Positions 1 through 12,660 of a DNA stretch of 64,000 nucleotides are shown here, in pieces. This stretch comes from Daucus carota subsp. sativus (lineage: Eukaryota > Streptophyta > Magnoliopsida > Apiales > Apiaceae): positions 48,755,214 through 48,819,213 of the forward strand of contig NC_030381.2 in assembly GCF_001625215.2 (NCBI RefSeq), written 5' to 3'. A program made the position numbers and the translations under genes. The stretch's first letter is position 1. Every line of letters begins with the position of its first letter. The notes beneath the pieces are model-generated. The model was not told the DNA's origin, ran no database searches, and saw only the letters and a program-made list of their open reading frames with translations.

Positions 1-1408
1 GTAGAAAGATGATTGCTATATTTTGGTGCACTCTCAGATGATACATTTTTGTCCTAGGATACAAACTAAAGTAAGCCCAAAACTATGGTTATCTTGAGCA
101 CCAGTTTAAGTTTAATATTTTCTTCTGTTGTGATTTCTCAAATTAGCATATATTCTCTATGGTTAATATTTTGAACTTGAATCTTTTGTTTATATTATGG
201 GTACGTTTGGAGCAGTAAGTTTATATGTTATATATATGTGTGTGTGGAGGAGCTGCCTACTGTGTTCATCAATCAGAAGCTGTTCTTTAAGTATTTATTT
301 TTGAGAAAAATATTGATTGTTTGAGAGCCTTGTGCCTAAAGAAATATTTAAGTTAACGGTTGCTAGTGGAATCTGATTTCTAGAAATGTAAGTTTGCAAG
401 TTGAAAACGGTAACCATGAAAATGCCCATAGCTATAGTCATTTTCTGTATACAGATATCTTAGTTCAACATTTTTTGTGCTGCTGTCAGGAGCACAATAA
501 TTCCCTGCCCTAGTTCTTAAGCACAATGGTTCTGTTTGTTTGCCAGAAAATGTTTTCGAGGAAAAGGTTTTTCTGCAGTTTATTTGAATTATAGAAAATA
601 TTTTTCAGGAATTCTTTTTCATGTGTTTGTTTGACTTTCTAGAAAATAATTTATAGATACTCCCGTGTTTGTTTATGTTAATTTTGTTTTCTGGGAAATA
701 AAACATTTTTCAAAGAAAGAAATTTCCAGGAATTTTTTTTAAAGAAATTCTCACAAAAAAAATCTTCCAGAAATTCTTGAGAAACCATTTTCGCAAAAGT
801 TTCTGGAGAAATTCTTAGGCAAATTTTTCTTTTGTCGAGAATTTCAAACTTCTGGAAAAGATTTTCTGGAAACTTCTTTTAAACAAAAACATTGGCTGCA
901 ACCAGCAAATTTCGTTTTTTATGGTTATTGCTTCCATTCGTCTCACATCAACTCCCTTGAAAAATTTAATCACTGACAATGATATTGTGCTGAGGGCAGC
1001 CCCAGTTTAATTCCCTATTTTAGGAGTAGTGTATTTGTGAGTTAAAATATAAATAATCAAAAAATTATTTTAGTTCAATGATGATCCCTATATCGTTTTC
1101 CTAAATTTGAAAAGTAATATTTAATAAATATTTTTTTTGGTGGGAAGAAAAAACTTTTGATTATTTATATCGAATTGACTAATTCGACTATATTTCTTCT
1201 TTTGGACGGGGAGCTACATATAAACTCTTTAATCAAGTGTTTGCACAGTTGTAGGAGGTTCCAAAAAATATACGAATCTCTTCGGAAGTAAAATTTACCT
1301 CATTCAAATTTACACTAACTGCTAACTTGCAAAATTTCAAATAAATGAGTGACAAGTTACAAACTGGGAGAAAAGAAAATACACTGATCAATCTTCTGAG
1401 TCACAGAG
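1..1408. other. AT-rich 3' flank of the NPF gene, no gene seen
   Basis: No credible coding exon on either strand. The stretch from about 375 to 880 is rich in TTC/GAA blocks. It has TTCnnGAA pairs at 378-385, 637-644, 765-772 and 850-857, and a three-unit TTCTGGAAACTTC at 864-876 that fits a heat-shock element. The block may be decayed repeat sequence or the promoter side of a gene left of the window; nothing here decides. Confidence 0.5.
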
Positions 1409-3789
1409 TTACTTGCTATAATTTTCCATGTCCCCTGAATCATTGATCTCATGTACCTTAATATCAATCTGATCAGTGGAGCTCTGTGGCCTATACTTAT
1501 ACCTTTTAGCAATGATTAGATATACGAAAAAATTGATCAAACTTAACAAAGCAAGCAACCAGTAGAAGAGATTCAAATGGTTCCTGTTGATGTTGTTCCC
1601 AGCTAACCATCCTCTACTTGCTGTAAATTTCTTCGTGCTACCGTTCACAATCTGCACAAGAATTGAACTCAGATAGTACCCGAGTGCCATGGAACTCCAG
1701 AGAAAGCAAGTAGAGATTGCTTTGAGCCCTTTCGGGGCCTGTGAGTAGAAGAATTCAAGAAGTCCGACGTATGTAAACATGTCAGCAATGCCAAATATGA
1801 AGTACTGGATTGATAACCAGAAGACACTGATAGGTAATGGCTGGAGTACAGGGATTGCATCAAGCATGTTGTTTTCTATTGCAACCTCTTTGCGTTTCAC
1901 TTCAAAAATCGCGGCTGCTGCCATGGATAAGCTGGACAGGAGTAGACCAACACCTACTCTTTGGAGATGAGTTATTCCTGTGGGAAGTCCAGTGTATTTA
2001 CGTGCAAATGGAACGAAAAGCAAATCATAAGTTGGGACAAGGATCATGAGGGCGACTAAAGGAATGATAGGGAGAGAAGCCGGGGGAATGTTGAAAGATT
2101 TTGACAAGCTCGTGTCCATTGTAACACCTTGTTGAATGGAGAATGTTTGAAGTTGAGCCAAACAGAGGGTCATTGTAATGGTACAGAGAAAAATCGGGAC
2201 CATGCCTAGTATGATCTTCGCGTTCTCAACTTGTGTCACCCTGCAAAGTTTCCATGGACTTTGAAGTTGCTCTGGATTGTCTATTTCTGTTGATGTTTGG
2301 ATTGCTGCCTTATCTAAGCACCTGGACAGATAAATTTTAACAAGCATTATTCATAATAGTATAGTTTGCCAGTCACATGAAAATTTATATTTCTTACATA
2401 CTTCTTTTATGCATAAAGGTGTTACAGACTCACCTGAAAACTTCTCTGTGTGGGAGAAATTCTAGTTCTAGTGCTGCTTCCTTGTCCATGTTGATCTCAT
2501 ACAGTTCCGCAGCATCATCAGGAAGTTCAAGCTTTCTGTTCCGGAAAGCTGCAACATAAACCTGCATGCATACCAAAATTATATAACAATCTAAGAATAC
2601 CAGCAAGTAGATGTTGCATACAATCTGTCTTAAAATAAGACAGTTGCTGCATTTTAGGATCATTAGCTTGCTTCTTATGACAGACAGACTAGAACATATA
2701 TTTGTGCATGCTGACCTGAATAAGTTCAGCCATTGGACTATTTCCTTCAGTAACATGTATTCTGTAGTGAGGCAATCCACCAGAAAACACTATGATCCCC
2801 AAAAAAAGTGTAATGGTGGAAATGAAAAATCCCAAGTCCCATCCTTTGTTATCCTCAACCCAAACAATTAAGGTTATGCTAACTGAACTTCCGACACACA
2901 CCATTAGTAACAGACAGTTGAAGTATCTTGACATCTGTTTTGTCTCTTTAGGATCTTTGTCATCGAACTGATCAGCACCGTGTGTTGGTAGTGATGCCTT
3001 CACTCCAGCAGCACCCAGAGCTAACAAGTATAGAGCCAGAAATAGTAATGCAGTATCTTCTCCACTGGCCCTCTCACACTTTGCAGTTGGATCAAAGATG
3101 TTACATTTAGGTGGCTGGAGTTTGGGGTAGTGAGCTTGAATGGTTAGTAATCCAAGTCCCTACATCACAACCAAATTTTTTTGATTAAATTCATGCTTAT
3201 TTTAACAAGAACTAGTACATATCATCAAATGCATACCAAGAACTCTATAAATAAGGATAGAAGCACAGCTTTGAATCTTCCCAAGTAGCCATCTGTTAGG
3301 TAAGCCACAACAATGGAGAGGATGTAGCTAGTCCCCATGAAATTGGTAAGGTGGGTAGCTGCATCTGATAGATTGTAATGCATCACTGTGTTGAAGTATG
3401 TCACTAAGTTCACAGCCAATGACAATGTTGCCATCTGCTCAAAAGCAAATGTGGCTGCAACACAAAATCAGTTACAAACATCTCATTAGCCATGGACTGT
3501 GTTCCTACTGTTTAATCGACTAGATTAAGACCTAGTCATCACAGAAATTATATCTCTGCAAACCCTTCTGGTGCTTTACCTAGTACAAAAAAACCAGATT
3601 TTGCTCCTCCATGCGTATTCCTCTTAACCGCTCTTCCTTTCCAGTCCACCTTCCCTTCCACAAGCTGCTCATCTTTATCCTACACACATAAAACATGCAT
3701 CAAGTCCTGCACAAACTAGATACTAAAACTAAGTAATATACTTTGATAATACTTTTCACATCAACAATGAAAAAAAGTTGCATTACCAT
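1409..3789 (-). CDS. NRT1/PTR family (NPF) transporter, probably NPF4-like
   Basis: Plasma-membrane major-facilitator protein of the plant nitrate/peptide transporter family. Members move nitrate, peptides, ABA, gibberellin or other small solutes; the substrate here cannot be read. Six exons in transcription order: 3787-3789 (ATG only), 3580-3679, 3237-3454, 2716-3159, 2434-2561, 1409-2321. They join in frame to 601 aa, the usual NPF length. The N-terminus reads [19 protein letters not shown], then come the first helices with [20 protein letters not shown], the central [16 protein letters not shown] block before the long cytosolic loop, FLPHREVF at the end of that loop, and a C-terminal half with [20 protein letters not shown]. 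The first helix carries FEQMA where many NPF proteins have the proton-coupling ExxER motif. NPF4 placement rests on remembered family sequence. The start is inferred: a lone ATG followed by a donor. Confidence 0.9.
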
Positions 3790-5953
3790 AACTATGAAAT
3801 CTTCTTGCTAGGTTCTGCTGTGAACTCTGTTATGCTGTATCAACATACTCATATATAGGAAGGCCATGTCGATGTCAAATACTAATTTAAGAAGCGTGAA
3901 TTGTTAATGAAATTGACCATTTCCTTCGTATTATAGTCTATAGACAGGCAGATAGCAAGTTCTTGTCATAGTGTTAATGTACTCTAGCCTGCTACATTGC
4001 CGACTGCACAGAATGTTTCTTGAGACATAATCAGCATATAAACAATGGCTACTTGTACTTTAATTTTTCTAAAAGGTGGAGTTCTCAACATTGGTTTCTT
4101 AAATTTTGTTACCCAGAACTGTCCAGTGGTATTATCTAGAGCTTAATTTAGTATCTGAGTAAACAATATTATTGATACAGATAATACATTACCAGTGATT
4201 TGTCGAATATAATTTAGGCAACATGTTTTTTTTTTGTGTGTGTGTGTGATTTATACTACTGGAATTGCTGCACTAGCTGCAGAACAATTCCTGAACATTG
4301 TGGTGTTCCCCTCAGTATTTGGAAACAGGCATTTCTGCAGAAATTTAAATATGCATGTCTGTAACATGATCATCTTGGCTCCGATATGAACCATCAAACT
4401 ATTTAATCATGCAGGGATGTAATCCTACTCCTCAAATTCCAACAAAATGTACTCGAGGAGTTTTTAGGTTGGTTCGTAATCTAATAGAGTCTCCGGCAGA
4501 TTAACTATATCATCCCCTAAACTTATTTTGTGGACTATTTTACTAAAATTATAATATATTTCTATAAAGTAACTTTACCAAATTAAATAGAATGATATTT
4601 TTGCTTGGAGGGTAAACTCCCGTATTCCCACTCTAGGTTGTTCGCGAATAATCAATTATAAGTATCATAAGATATTTGGGTCTCAACTTTTTCATATTTG
4701 TCGTAAATTGTAAGTCATTGTCGTAATTCGTCATTCCTACTAGGAATATCTCGAAATAGCTAATCCTCACATAATTAAAGAATGAATATTTTGTTTTAGA
4801 ACTTGTATAATAGTACTTGTAGAGTTGGACACCAAAGGCAACATCAAGATTAATAGAAGGATTTGTATTATTCTGAATTTGATGCCTTGATCTAGGTTTA
4901 GCAAGTTAGCATACAAACAGCCAGTGTCGGCCATATGCATACAAGTCACCTCAGCATTCTATAAATTAATTTCAAAACGAATACTTAATAAATACCACTT
5001 TCACTGGTTATAAAGAACTAAAATACAGGGACCAAGTATGATAGCTCTTTTTATATATGAGGAATTAGTGCATGTGTCAGTTCAAATGAAGTATAATGTT
5101 CTTGCAGTTCAATATATTCTAAGGAGCCGGGCAAGCTAACACATATCAAGGCATCAAGCCATGCACAAGAAGTTACTTGTTTTGATAACCAGGAAAAGCC
5201 ATAATAGAAAGGTGACAATTACACAATCCAGTAGAATATTGTCTATAGTAGTCATGAAAGCTTCAAGTAGCTGCTGTTCCATCTAAGCTGTCACAGAAAT
5301 ACATATACATATGTCGATTACCGGCTTGTTTGTAAATTCACATGTGACATTTGCACAAACCTGGTTGTGAAAATTACCGTCGAGACTGCATAAATTGGAA
5401 GCTTTCTGCAAGAAGGGAGCGTTGTGCTGAGTACAGATACATTCGGCGAAAACTTAAGGAATATCAGAGAGGTAGAACTGTTAACTCAAAGATGACACAG
5501 AAAGAGAAAACCATATACAATTACCAAAAGCATATACAGATTCAGACATAGGTTCATTATTACTTATAACCCAAGAATTGTCAGAATATCTCATGTGGCA
5601 GTACCCAACTGCACGAATTATTACAAACTAATTGTTTGGGGAAGCAGACATCCACGAAGAAGGCTTACATATATGCAATACTTGAATAACTCTACCACCA
5701 GTTAGTCACTGCTTAAACGGGAACCTAGGTGTGCTTATCTACTGTTATAAGCTATATAGATAAAACACTATATGGCTGTAATCCTGTAACAGATAAATTT
5801 ACTCAAACATCCACTAGAATGTACAAATAATAAAAAGAAGAAATTGCTACAGAAACAAAATATTCAACAACCTGTGCAAAGAATGCTTAGCTATGCTCTC
5901 TAATAAAAAAAAGAAGAAAAAAAAGAGGTAAGTACAGTCATAGAACAGCCTAA
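3790..5953. other. Intergenic region between NPF and CAD1-type genes
   Basis: Upstream flank of the NPF gene and 3' flank of the MACPF gene. Only short chance ORFs are present, with no splice-consistent exons and no clear transposon ends. A (GT)n run lies near 4238-4249. Confidence 0.5.
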
Positions 5954-8900
5954 TTAGTAATTCAGTAAAGAGTATTTTACGCGCAAAACTATTCTTCCTT
6001 TGTCTACCCCAAGCTTAGCCCCTGTAACTAACCAGTGACCTGGAACATCTTGAGGCCCCTTCGACATTTCTGTTGTGTCAACTATTTTGGCAAGTTTCCC
6101 AGCTTGGCCTGAACCCTCCACCTTCATATCATCAGAGTTTCGTTCATTTATGAGTGACGATGACGAAGCACCGTTAGACCTCTGTACACTAGAGATATTG
6201 GAAGGACTATGATCCCATACTGATCGACGAATTGTACATCCAGGTACTTTCGAGAAGAGTAGTTTCAGGTGCAACACACTTTTTGAGGCTCCAAAATCCC
6301 ATACACCAAACTGTGCCCCCGTGACAATGTAAACACCAGAGAGATCTCCAATGTACGTCTCAGTATGTTCTATAGGTGCCGTACTTACGTGGGAAAAGTT
6401 CTTCCACTTTATGGGTTCAAACCAACGACTGTCTTGCTCCTCGGGACCTTTCCACTTTGGTGCACCTATAGCCATGTGTGAATCCCAGTGGGGTTGGAGA
6501 ATTTTAGGAAGAGAAACCAGGTGCTGCAAATGGATAGCAAGACGGTTCTGCTTGCTGCCTTCTAGGGTAAGTCTAAGTCCAGTTACGGGCCTTCGTCCAA
6601 CTGTGACCTGTGATGGTGCATCATCAGATTTTTGAGTAAGCAACGTTTGGTTGTGTGTGTATTTCAGCATCTATGAAGGGTTCATATTGCATTGGAGTTT
6701 AAAAAAAAAAATTGTGTTATCATAAACGCATATGATGGAGATGCAACGGAAAAACCACATTCACCCAATCAATTGTGACATGCCATCTATAACTTCTACC
6801 TTGTCATAACATTAAGAACAGAAAATAAGCAGCTAAGATACCTGATTTGGACTTATATAAAGCTTAGGTCCCATCAAACTGAAATGAAGGGATTGACACA
6901 CAGGATCCTTTCCCTGAAGATTACTTAGTTCAGGGGCCCAAACTCGAGAGATTTGAAATTCTAAGAAATATTGCAAGTCCTCAATTGGAGGCTTGTCTGA
7001 AACAAGAAACAAACACAGGAGGGAAATTATCAGGTATAATGCTTGAAAACCAAGGTAAGTTTCTTCATGCATATATTCAAATATATTGCCTAATTCTTTG
7101 ATCATACATTAAAAATATTATATTCACAAGTGCAACATTTTACACTAATCACTGATAAGGCGTAGCCTTCTATAGCTTTTAACACACGTTATTACAGGTG
7201 GCTGGAAAAAATAGAACCAATTTCCGACTCCATCAATAGTTCAAAAATGATACTCTTAGTTTCCTACATTCCACAAAAAGGTTTACTTGTGACTTTATAA
7301 GGTCAGATAAGAACAGTTATAATCATATATTTTCTTGAAAGTAATACGAACTTTGAAATAATATTAATAACAATTCTATAGTTCGGGAGATACATCAATC
7401 CTGAAGGTTAAAAAGCCTTATGACTTGAAAAGTAAATATAGAACTCCTGTGGAATCAATGGAGCTAAGAATAAGACAAAAAAGCAGAGCTAAAAAACTTT
7501 TTCTACAAGTAAGCCGAATAGTTTCGAAAGGAGTTGAAATTGCTAGCTGAACATCTGCTAATATCTCAATATATGCTAACAATCCGCAATCAATAATCTC
7601 ATATACCCAGCCCGATATTACCAAATATCTGCTAATAATCTCAAAATATGCCAACATTAAACAGTCTCGTATCAGGCTACCAGTTCAGGGGCACCATATC
7701 TATGCTTAAAGTAATGGAAATATTAAACGCAATACTAGATCTTACACTGCAAGTATAATTCGATTGCACGAGCTAGGTGCTTTATCCCAGGCACCCCCTC
7801 AAGCAATGAGACAATTGGGGTAAATGACATGTTGATCACATCAGGTGCTGTTTCTACAGTATCTGCCCATTTCACGTGACTTTGCTCAAGATCATCACCA
7901 CCTCGTCTTCTGAAGATAACTGTGACATCCTGCAGGAAGAAAGTATATGTGGAGTTTTTAAGTACCATGTGCACTAAAAAGGTATGTATATCATAGGGCT
8001 TCTTAGGTATCATGTGCACTAAAAAGGTATGTATATCATAGGGACAAGTTGTTTATACGAGTAAAACTTAAACCAATTTTTTCAGGGTAAATTGACGTTG
8101 ATCTATTTCACAATACTTACCTTATCCTTGTACTTTAAGGGGCCAGTACTTGGATTATTTGATTCCGAGTACCTCTGTTCTTCAATGTCTTTCACGTAGT
8201 TCTCTATGTCTGATACTGACAATGGTGAGGACTGATGCTGCCTGATATAAACTACATCTCTGCCCCCGATTGTTGCTGAGGTGACAATGTGTGTTCCATA
8301 ATTTTCGATAAAGCTGCAAGGAGAAAGTTTCTGTAAGGAACCACATAAAGCTTTAGATAATAGATGAGTTAGAGCTATATGATTTCAGGTATCTATATCC
8401 ATGCAACTATTCTGCAGTTTTTACTACCATTATAACTAAAAACATATACTCAAAAAATTTCTGAGTAATTATATACAGTATTACGGTATGATGTGTCATG
8501 GTATGTGAAATCTGAGAAACTATGACAATGAAAAAGCAAATAAAATAAACAAGGCCACCCTCACTTTAGTGGCACAAGAAGGCTAAGTCTCCATAAATGT
8601 GTCAGAGTAACAAAAGATGCAAAATATCACACGAAAACTAAATATAGTAAAAGTACTCTGTAGATCTAATTCGGCAATGAAAGACATATAATCAATCAAG
8701 TCTCCCAATAAAGTACTGTGTACTAAAACACTTTCATCCTTGATATAACACACATACAAAGGCTCCTCTAGGTGTCCTAGACATGATTCGCCTAGCACGA
8801 TAAATTTTATTGCATTAGCAATTGTAAATAGGATTAACAATATTTCCTCTCTAAGCTGAATGACAATTTAGTGTAACTTACCTAGCCAAAGATGCAGGAT

Positions 8901-10533
8901 CCCAAGAGTACGGAACAGCACGCTTGACGTCCTCATGCAAAACCAGATCTAAATTTGTCAATTCAACTGTATATAGTGGAATGACAAAACCAATCATTGC
9001 AAGAGATTTTGTTGATGCTTCGTCAAGTTGCCAGGAACCAGTCAAATTGAACATGGCATTAAAGCTTCCCAGTGGAACATTTCCAAATAGATTGGATTTC
9101 TGATTGAAGAATATCGCCATCTGAAATATCAGGTATTGTAGTCAGTATATTACATCATGATTAAGCTTCCAAGAAAAACATAAAAATAGCATATGCAGAA
9201 AAAGAATCACAAAATATGAGCATTAAAAGAGCATGAAATATGTAAATATGGAACAGCCCCCCCAACTTACAATCACTTTAAAGTTACATATGATCATTGC
9301 ATAAAATTAAATAAGTGTGTACTACATTTTTTTTGTGTTCATCATCTGTCATAGTTTTCCGTTTGGTATGCAGTGAGGAAGCTCTACCCTTAATGGGGAA
9401 ATAAAACTAAAAGATTGCTAGGAAATCATGGTTTACTGTAATTGGCGCAACAAGGAAAAAAAAAAATAGCATAACTTCACTATAATACTAAGACTTTAAT
9501 TGCCATTGAGCTAAAATAGTAAAGTTAAAGATATTGACTATTTACTCAATATGAAGAAGAACCGTACACTCCCCTACATTAAATTAAAGATTATTTGAGG
9601 GGTCTCAATTTCTCACTAGAGGATTATGTTGGAACAAAAACAAAATAAGGGCATCAAAAACATCAAATTTGTTAACAATCACAGATTTTAGCACCTAAGA
9701 TGAGCGTCATCAGAAACATTACTACGTATTATTAACTCAGAGGACTCGCGGTCAAGAGACACAAATACCAAAAAGGCTGCCAAATTTCCGTTCCAATTAA
9801 GCTAACACCTACATCATCCGGACATAAATATGAACACCCGGAACTTTATCTTTAGCCGAAAAGATGCAATTTCTTTTCAGATTATTGTCAAGTCCGCAGT
9901 AGACACGTGTCTGTGTTGCCGCTTCAAGCCAAGTCCGGGTAGGTAACAATAGTCCATAGTCCGTACAAGTATCCTAAAACTAAAAATATCCAAAAACTCA
10001 ACAAAAACACCAATCCCATTCCTCAAAACACTTTCTCCTTGGCCAAAAGTTGCAATTTAGTTGATATCCACTCCCAATTTTCAAGAACAAGAACACAAAC
10101 ACCAACAATCAATATCCAAACCACTCAATACCATCACCACACCACATTCAATTCAACATAAACATACATATATAACAATGCAAATCACAATATAAAAACA
10201 AGAAACACTCAACACTATCAAAAAAAAAAAAAAAAAAACCTCATTGAAGCTAAGCACAGGAGTGTTCTCCATGCCCCTTTCCCCTTGAGAACAATCAATA
10301 TCAACAGGAACATTAGGAACCACAACCCCATGAGAAAAAACAAGATCTCTAGTCTCCCCATCATCAACTTTAACCAAACGAGCCCCAGGAGTCCCTTTGC
10401 AATAAAGAAGTCTAATATCTGAGGTAACATCAAAACCTCTACCTAAAGCTTGTATAGAGTTGCATATAGTTGTAATCAAAGCATCTTGGTCACTCATATT
10501 CTTGGTTTTCTCCATAAAGATTGGATCTTTCAT
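5954..10533 (-). CDS. CAD1: MACPF-domain protein, CAD1 type
   Basis: Plant perforin-like protein of the CAD1/NSL1 group, known in Arabidopsis for restraining salicylate-dependent cell death. The biochemical activity is unresolved. Exons in transcription order: 10240-10533, 8882-9120, 8121-8313, 7746-7929, 6842-6996, 5954-6607. They join in frame to 572 aa, close to Arabidopsis CAD1. The N-terminus contains IQALGRGFDVTSDIRLLYCK. The MACPF signature YGTHIVTSATIGG sits near residues 183-195, split from the upstream SWDPASLA by an intron. The C-terminal part has HLQHLVSLPKILQPHWDSH and ends in KYSLLNY, as in CAD1. No signal peptide is evident. The first ATG of the frame was chosen; a second Met follows six residues later. 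The donor of intron 1 is followed directly by about 20 T residues on the coding strand. Identity rests on strong similarity along the whole length. Confidence 0.93.
7966..8043. repeat. 33-bp direct repeat in intron 3 of the MACPF gene
   Basis: A 33-bp unit beginning CATGTGCACTAAAAAGG occurs at 7966-7998 and, without mismatch, at 8011-8043, a 45-bp period. It lies between exons 3 and 4, close upstream of the exon 4 acceptor on the minus strand. Confidence 0.8.
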
Positions 10534-11166
10534 TGAAAAACAGTGATTTTCTTGGGTTTATTTAAGAAAATAACTTGGGTTTTCCATGTTTTGAGATAAT
10601 GGGTGTTGACTTGGAAGAGATTGTTTGTCTGAATAAGGAAGAGAAAGTCTTTTGACTCAAATGTTGTGATATTGATGTGATTTATGTTTTTTTTTTTCTT
10701 TTGGATTTAAATCAGAAAGAAAAGAAAAAAACGCGTTTTTGTTTGTGTGTACAGAGGAGGATTCTGAGTTGACTGGGCAATGTTTGTTTCAAAGTTTTCT
10801 TTGTTTACATCAAATCTTCTTCCTAGTTTAATGCATGTTCAAGATAGTTTTGCCTGTCCCAGGATCATGTGTTATGCTTCATCTTTGATTTTTTTTTTTT
10901 TTTGGTGAGGCTTTATCTTTGATTTTCAACTTGCGGTACTTTTATATTTTTTTCCCCTACATCAGATTGCCAAATCCTTGTTACCTATGCTCAAAATTTG
11001 GGAAATTTTGAATTTCAATCATTCAAGTAAAAGATTAAATTCAGATTGAGGATCACACATATATTTATGTGTTTTTTATTATTAACAAAACTTTATTTAA
11101 AAAATTCAGAATCACTCTTACTCCCGTTAGGCTAAAAGTAATTTTGTAAATCGTATATCTGAATAT
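10534..11166. promoter_or_regulatory. Upstream region of the MACPF gene
   Basis: 5' flank of the minus-strand MACPF gene, AT-rich with several T runs (about 10688-10699 and 10890-10903). No clear TATA box stood out at a fixed distance, and no ORF of interest was seen. Confidence 0.4.
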
Positions 11167-11168
11167 AT

Positions 11169-11824
11169 GTACCATATAGCGGGAAAAATTGCCCTAAATA
11201 ACGAATTTCTAATGACTATATGTCCAAAATACATATTTCCCCTGCAATTGCCCTTTTTACCTACTCAAACTCGCACTCGTAGAATGCGTATACACTGCTT
11301 AGTAGTTGAAGAGCGAACAAAAATGATGCTTCCCTCTTTTATCTCTTGAACTTAATCCAAAGACATTCACATATAAATACATACGGACATACCGTTATCC
11401 ACACAATTCTTCTTGTTAATTTTTTATTAACTAATTTATTGTCCCTCAATCGATTTCATCTAGCTTCTTTAACATGGTATAGATCTATATCAACAATATC
11501 TTTTCTATCATTGTGTTTTGAGTTTTGAGATCAGATGTACACAAATAAATAAGCCGCGTAGAAGCACATCATACGCATATTTGTCATGCGTGTTCAGGAG
11601 AATCCACGCATCTGTCTCATGCGTGTACTACGAAATTATCATTAAGAACCATAAACATGACAGAACACGCAAATTAAAAATGCGTGTGTACCTGCATGCA
11701 TACTCGAAATGCGTAGCTCTTTGGTTATTTTGGACACAGTTTTCGTGCGTGGATAGTTCGGGCATACTCCCATAAGTATTGGATATTTAAGACCTTCACC
11801 CAATATCTGTACCATATAGCGGGA
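11169..11824. repeat. Block bounded by a 16-bp direct repeat, rich in ATGCGTG motifs
   Basis: GTACCATATAGCGGGA occurs at 11169-11184 and again at 11809-11824. AATAT precedes it in both cases after one variable base. The 640-bp unit holds repeated ATGCGT/ACGCAT motifs between about 11560 and 11760, unusual in this AT-rich DNA. There is no long ORF. It could be a decayed element whose short terminal repeats are the 16-mers, or a tandem remnant. The family is not recognised. Confidence 0.5.
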
Positions 11825-11980
11825 TGCTCTAAATTGTTATTGATACTCCACTTTTATGCGAGCCTATCACCTTATGCATGTTTTTAAGATATCTTAAAAA
11901 GGTAATTTTACCTAATATTTTTAAATGAGTTTTTTTTTATAGAATTTGAAATTTGAATGTTATAATAAAATAAAAATTAA

Positions 11981-11982
<2 letters not shown>

Positions 11983-12019
<37 letters not shown>
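11983..12019. repeat. (TA)n microsatellite
   Basis: An almost pure AT dinucleotide run of about 37 bp in the 3' flank of the P450 gene. Confidence 0.95.
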
Positions 12020-12021
<2 letters not shown>

Positions 12022-12660
12022 GTAAGTACCTCTCTTGAATGAATTATATTACGCGTAAACAGTAAATAGTTCACATAAAATAAGGAAGACAATGTAATCT
12101 GATCAAATAGTATCCAATCCGCTTCGGACCGATTGGATATTATCAGACCCGATATTTTGAATCTGATCTGAAATTTGAAACCCACTCCAAATCCGAAGTC
12201 CGATGAAATAGAAACTAATGCAATGAAAGAGTTATAGGATCTAAGGATGGATCATGAGGTGGGTCTTGTTGAGGCGTATGTGGGACCCGGTGTATCCGGA
12301 TGAGACCTAACAAGGGGTCTTAAGCTGTTAGGAGTCTTAGTAAAAATATGATGACCCCGAGATGGATTGAGTGACAGGGGTGGCTTTCGAAAATACGTAA
12401 GTCTATATCACTAAATCATTACGTGCATCTTAGCTCGATAAATATTTTTGAATAAAAACAATTCATTATCACAAATATTATTTTAAACATAACTTATTAA
12501 ATAAAATTCAAATAAAGCTCAAATATTATAAAAAAAAAGTTCATATAGATTCTCTCAGGACCTACATCAACTTCTCAACTAATCAATAATTGAGATGCCT
12601 TATTATGTATTCGTCTGACATGCATACAACCAAATTTATTAAAGACAATTATCAATATCA
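12020..12660. other. 3' flank of the P450 gene, no gene seen
   Basis: No coding exon could be supported. The stretch 12230-12400 is richer in G (GTGGGACCCGG, GGGGTCTTAAG) than its surroundings and looks like old repeat sequence, but no ends were recognised. Confidence 0.4.
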
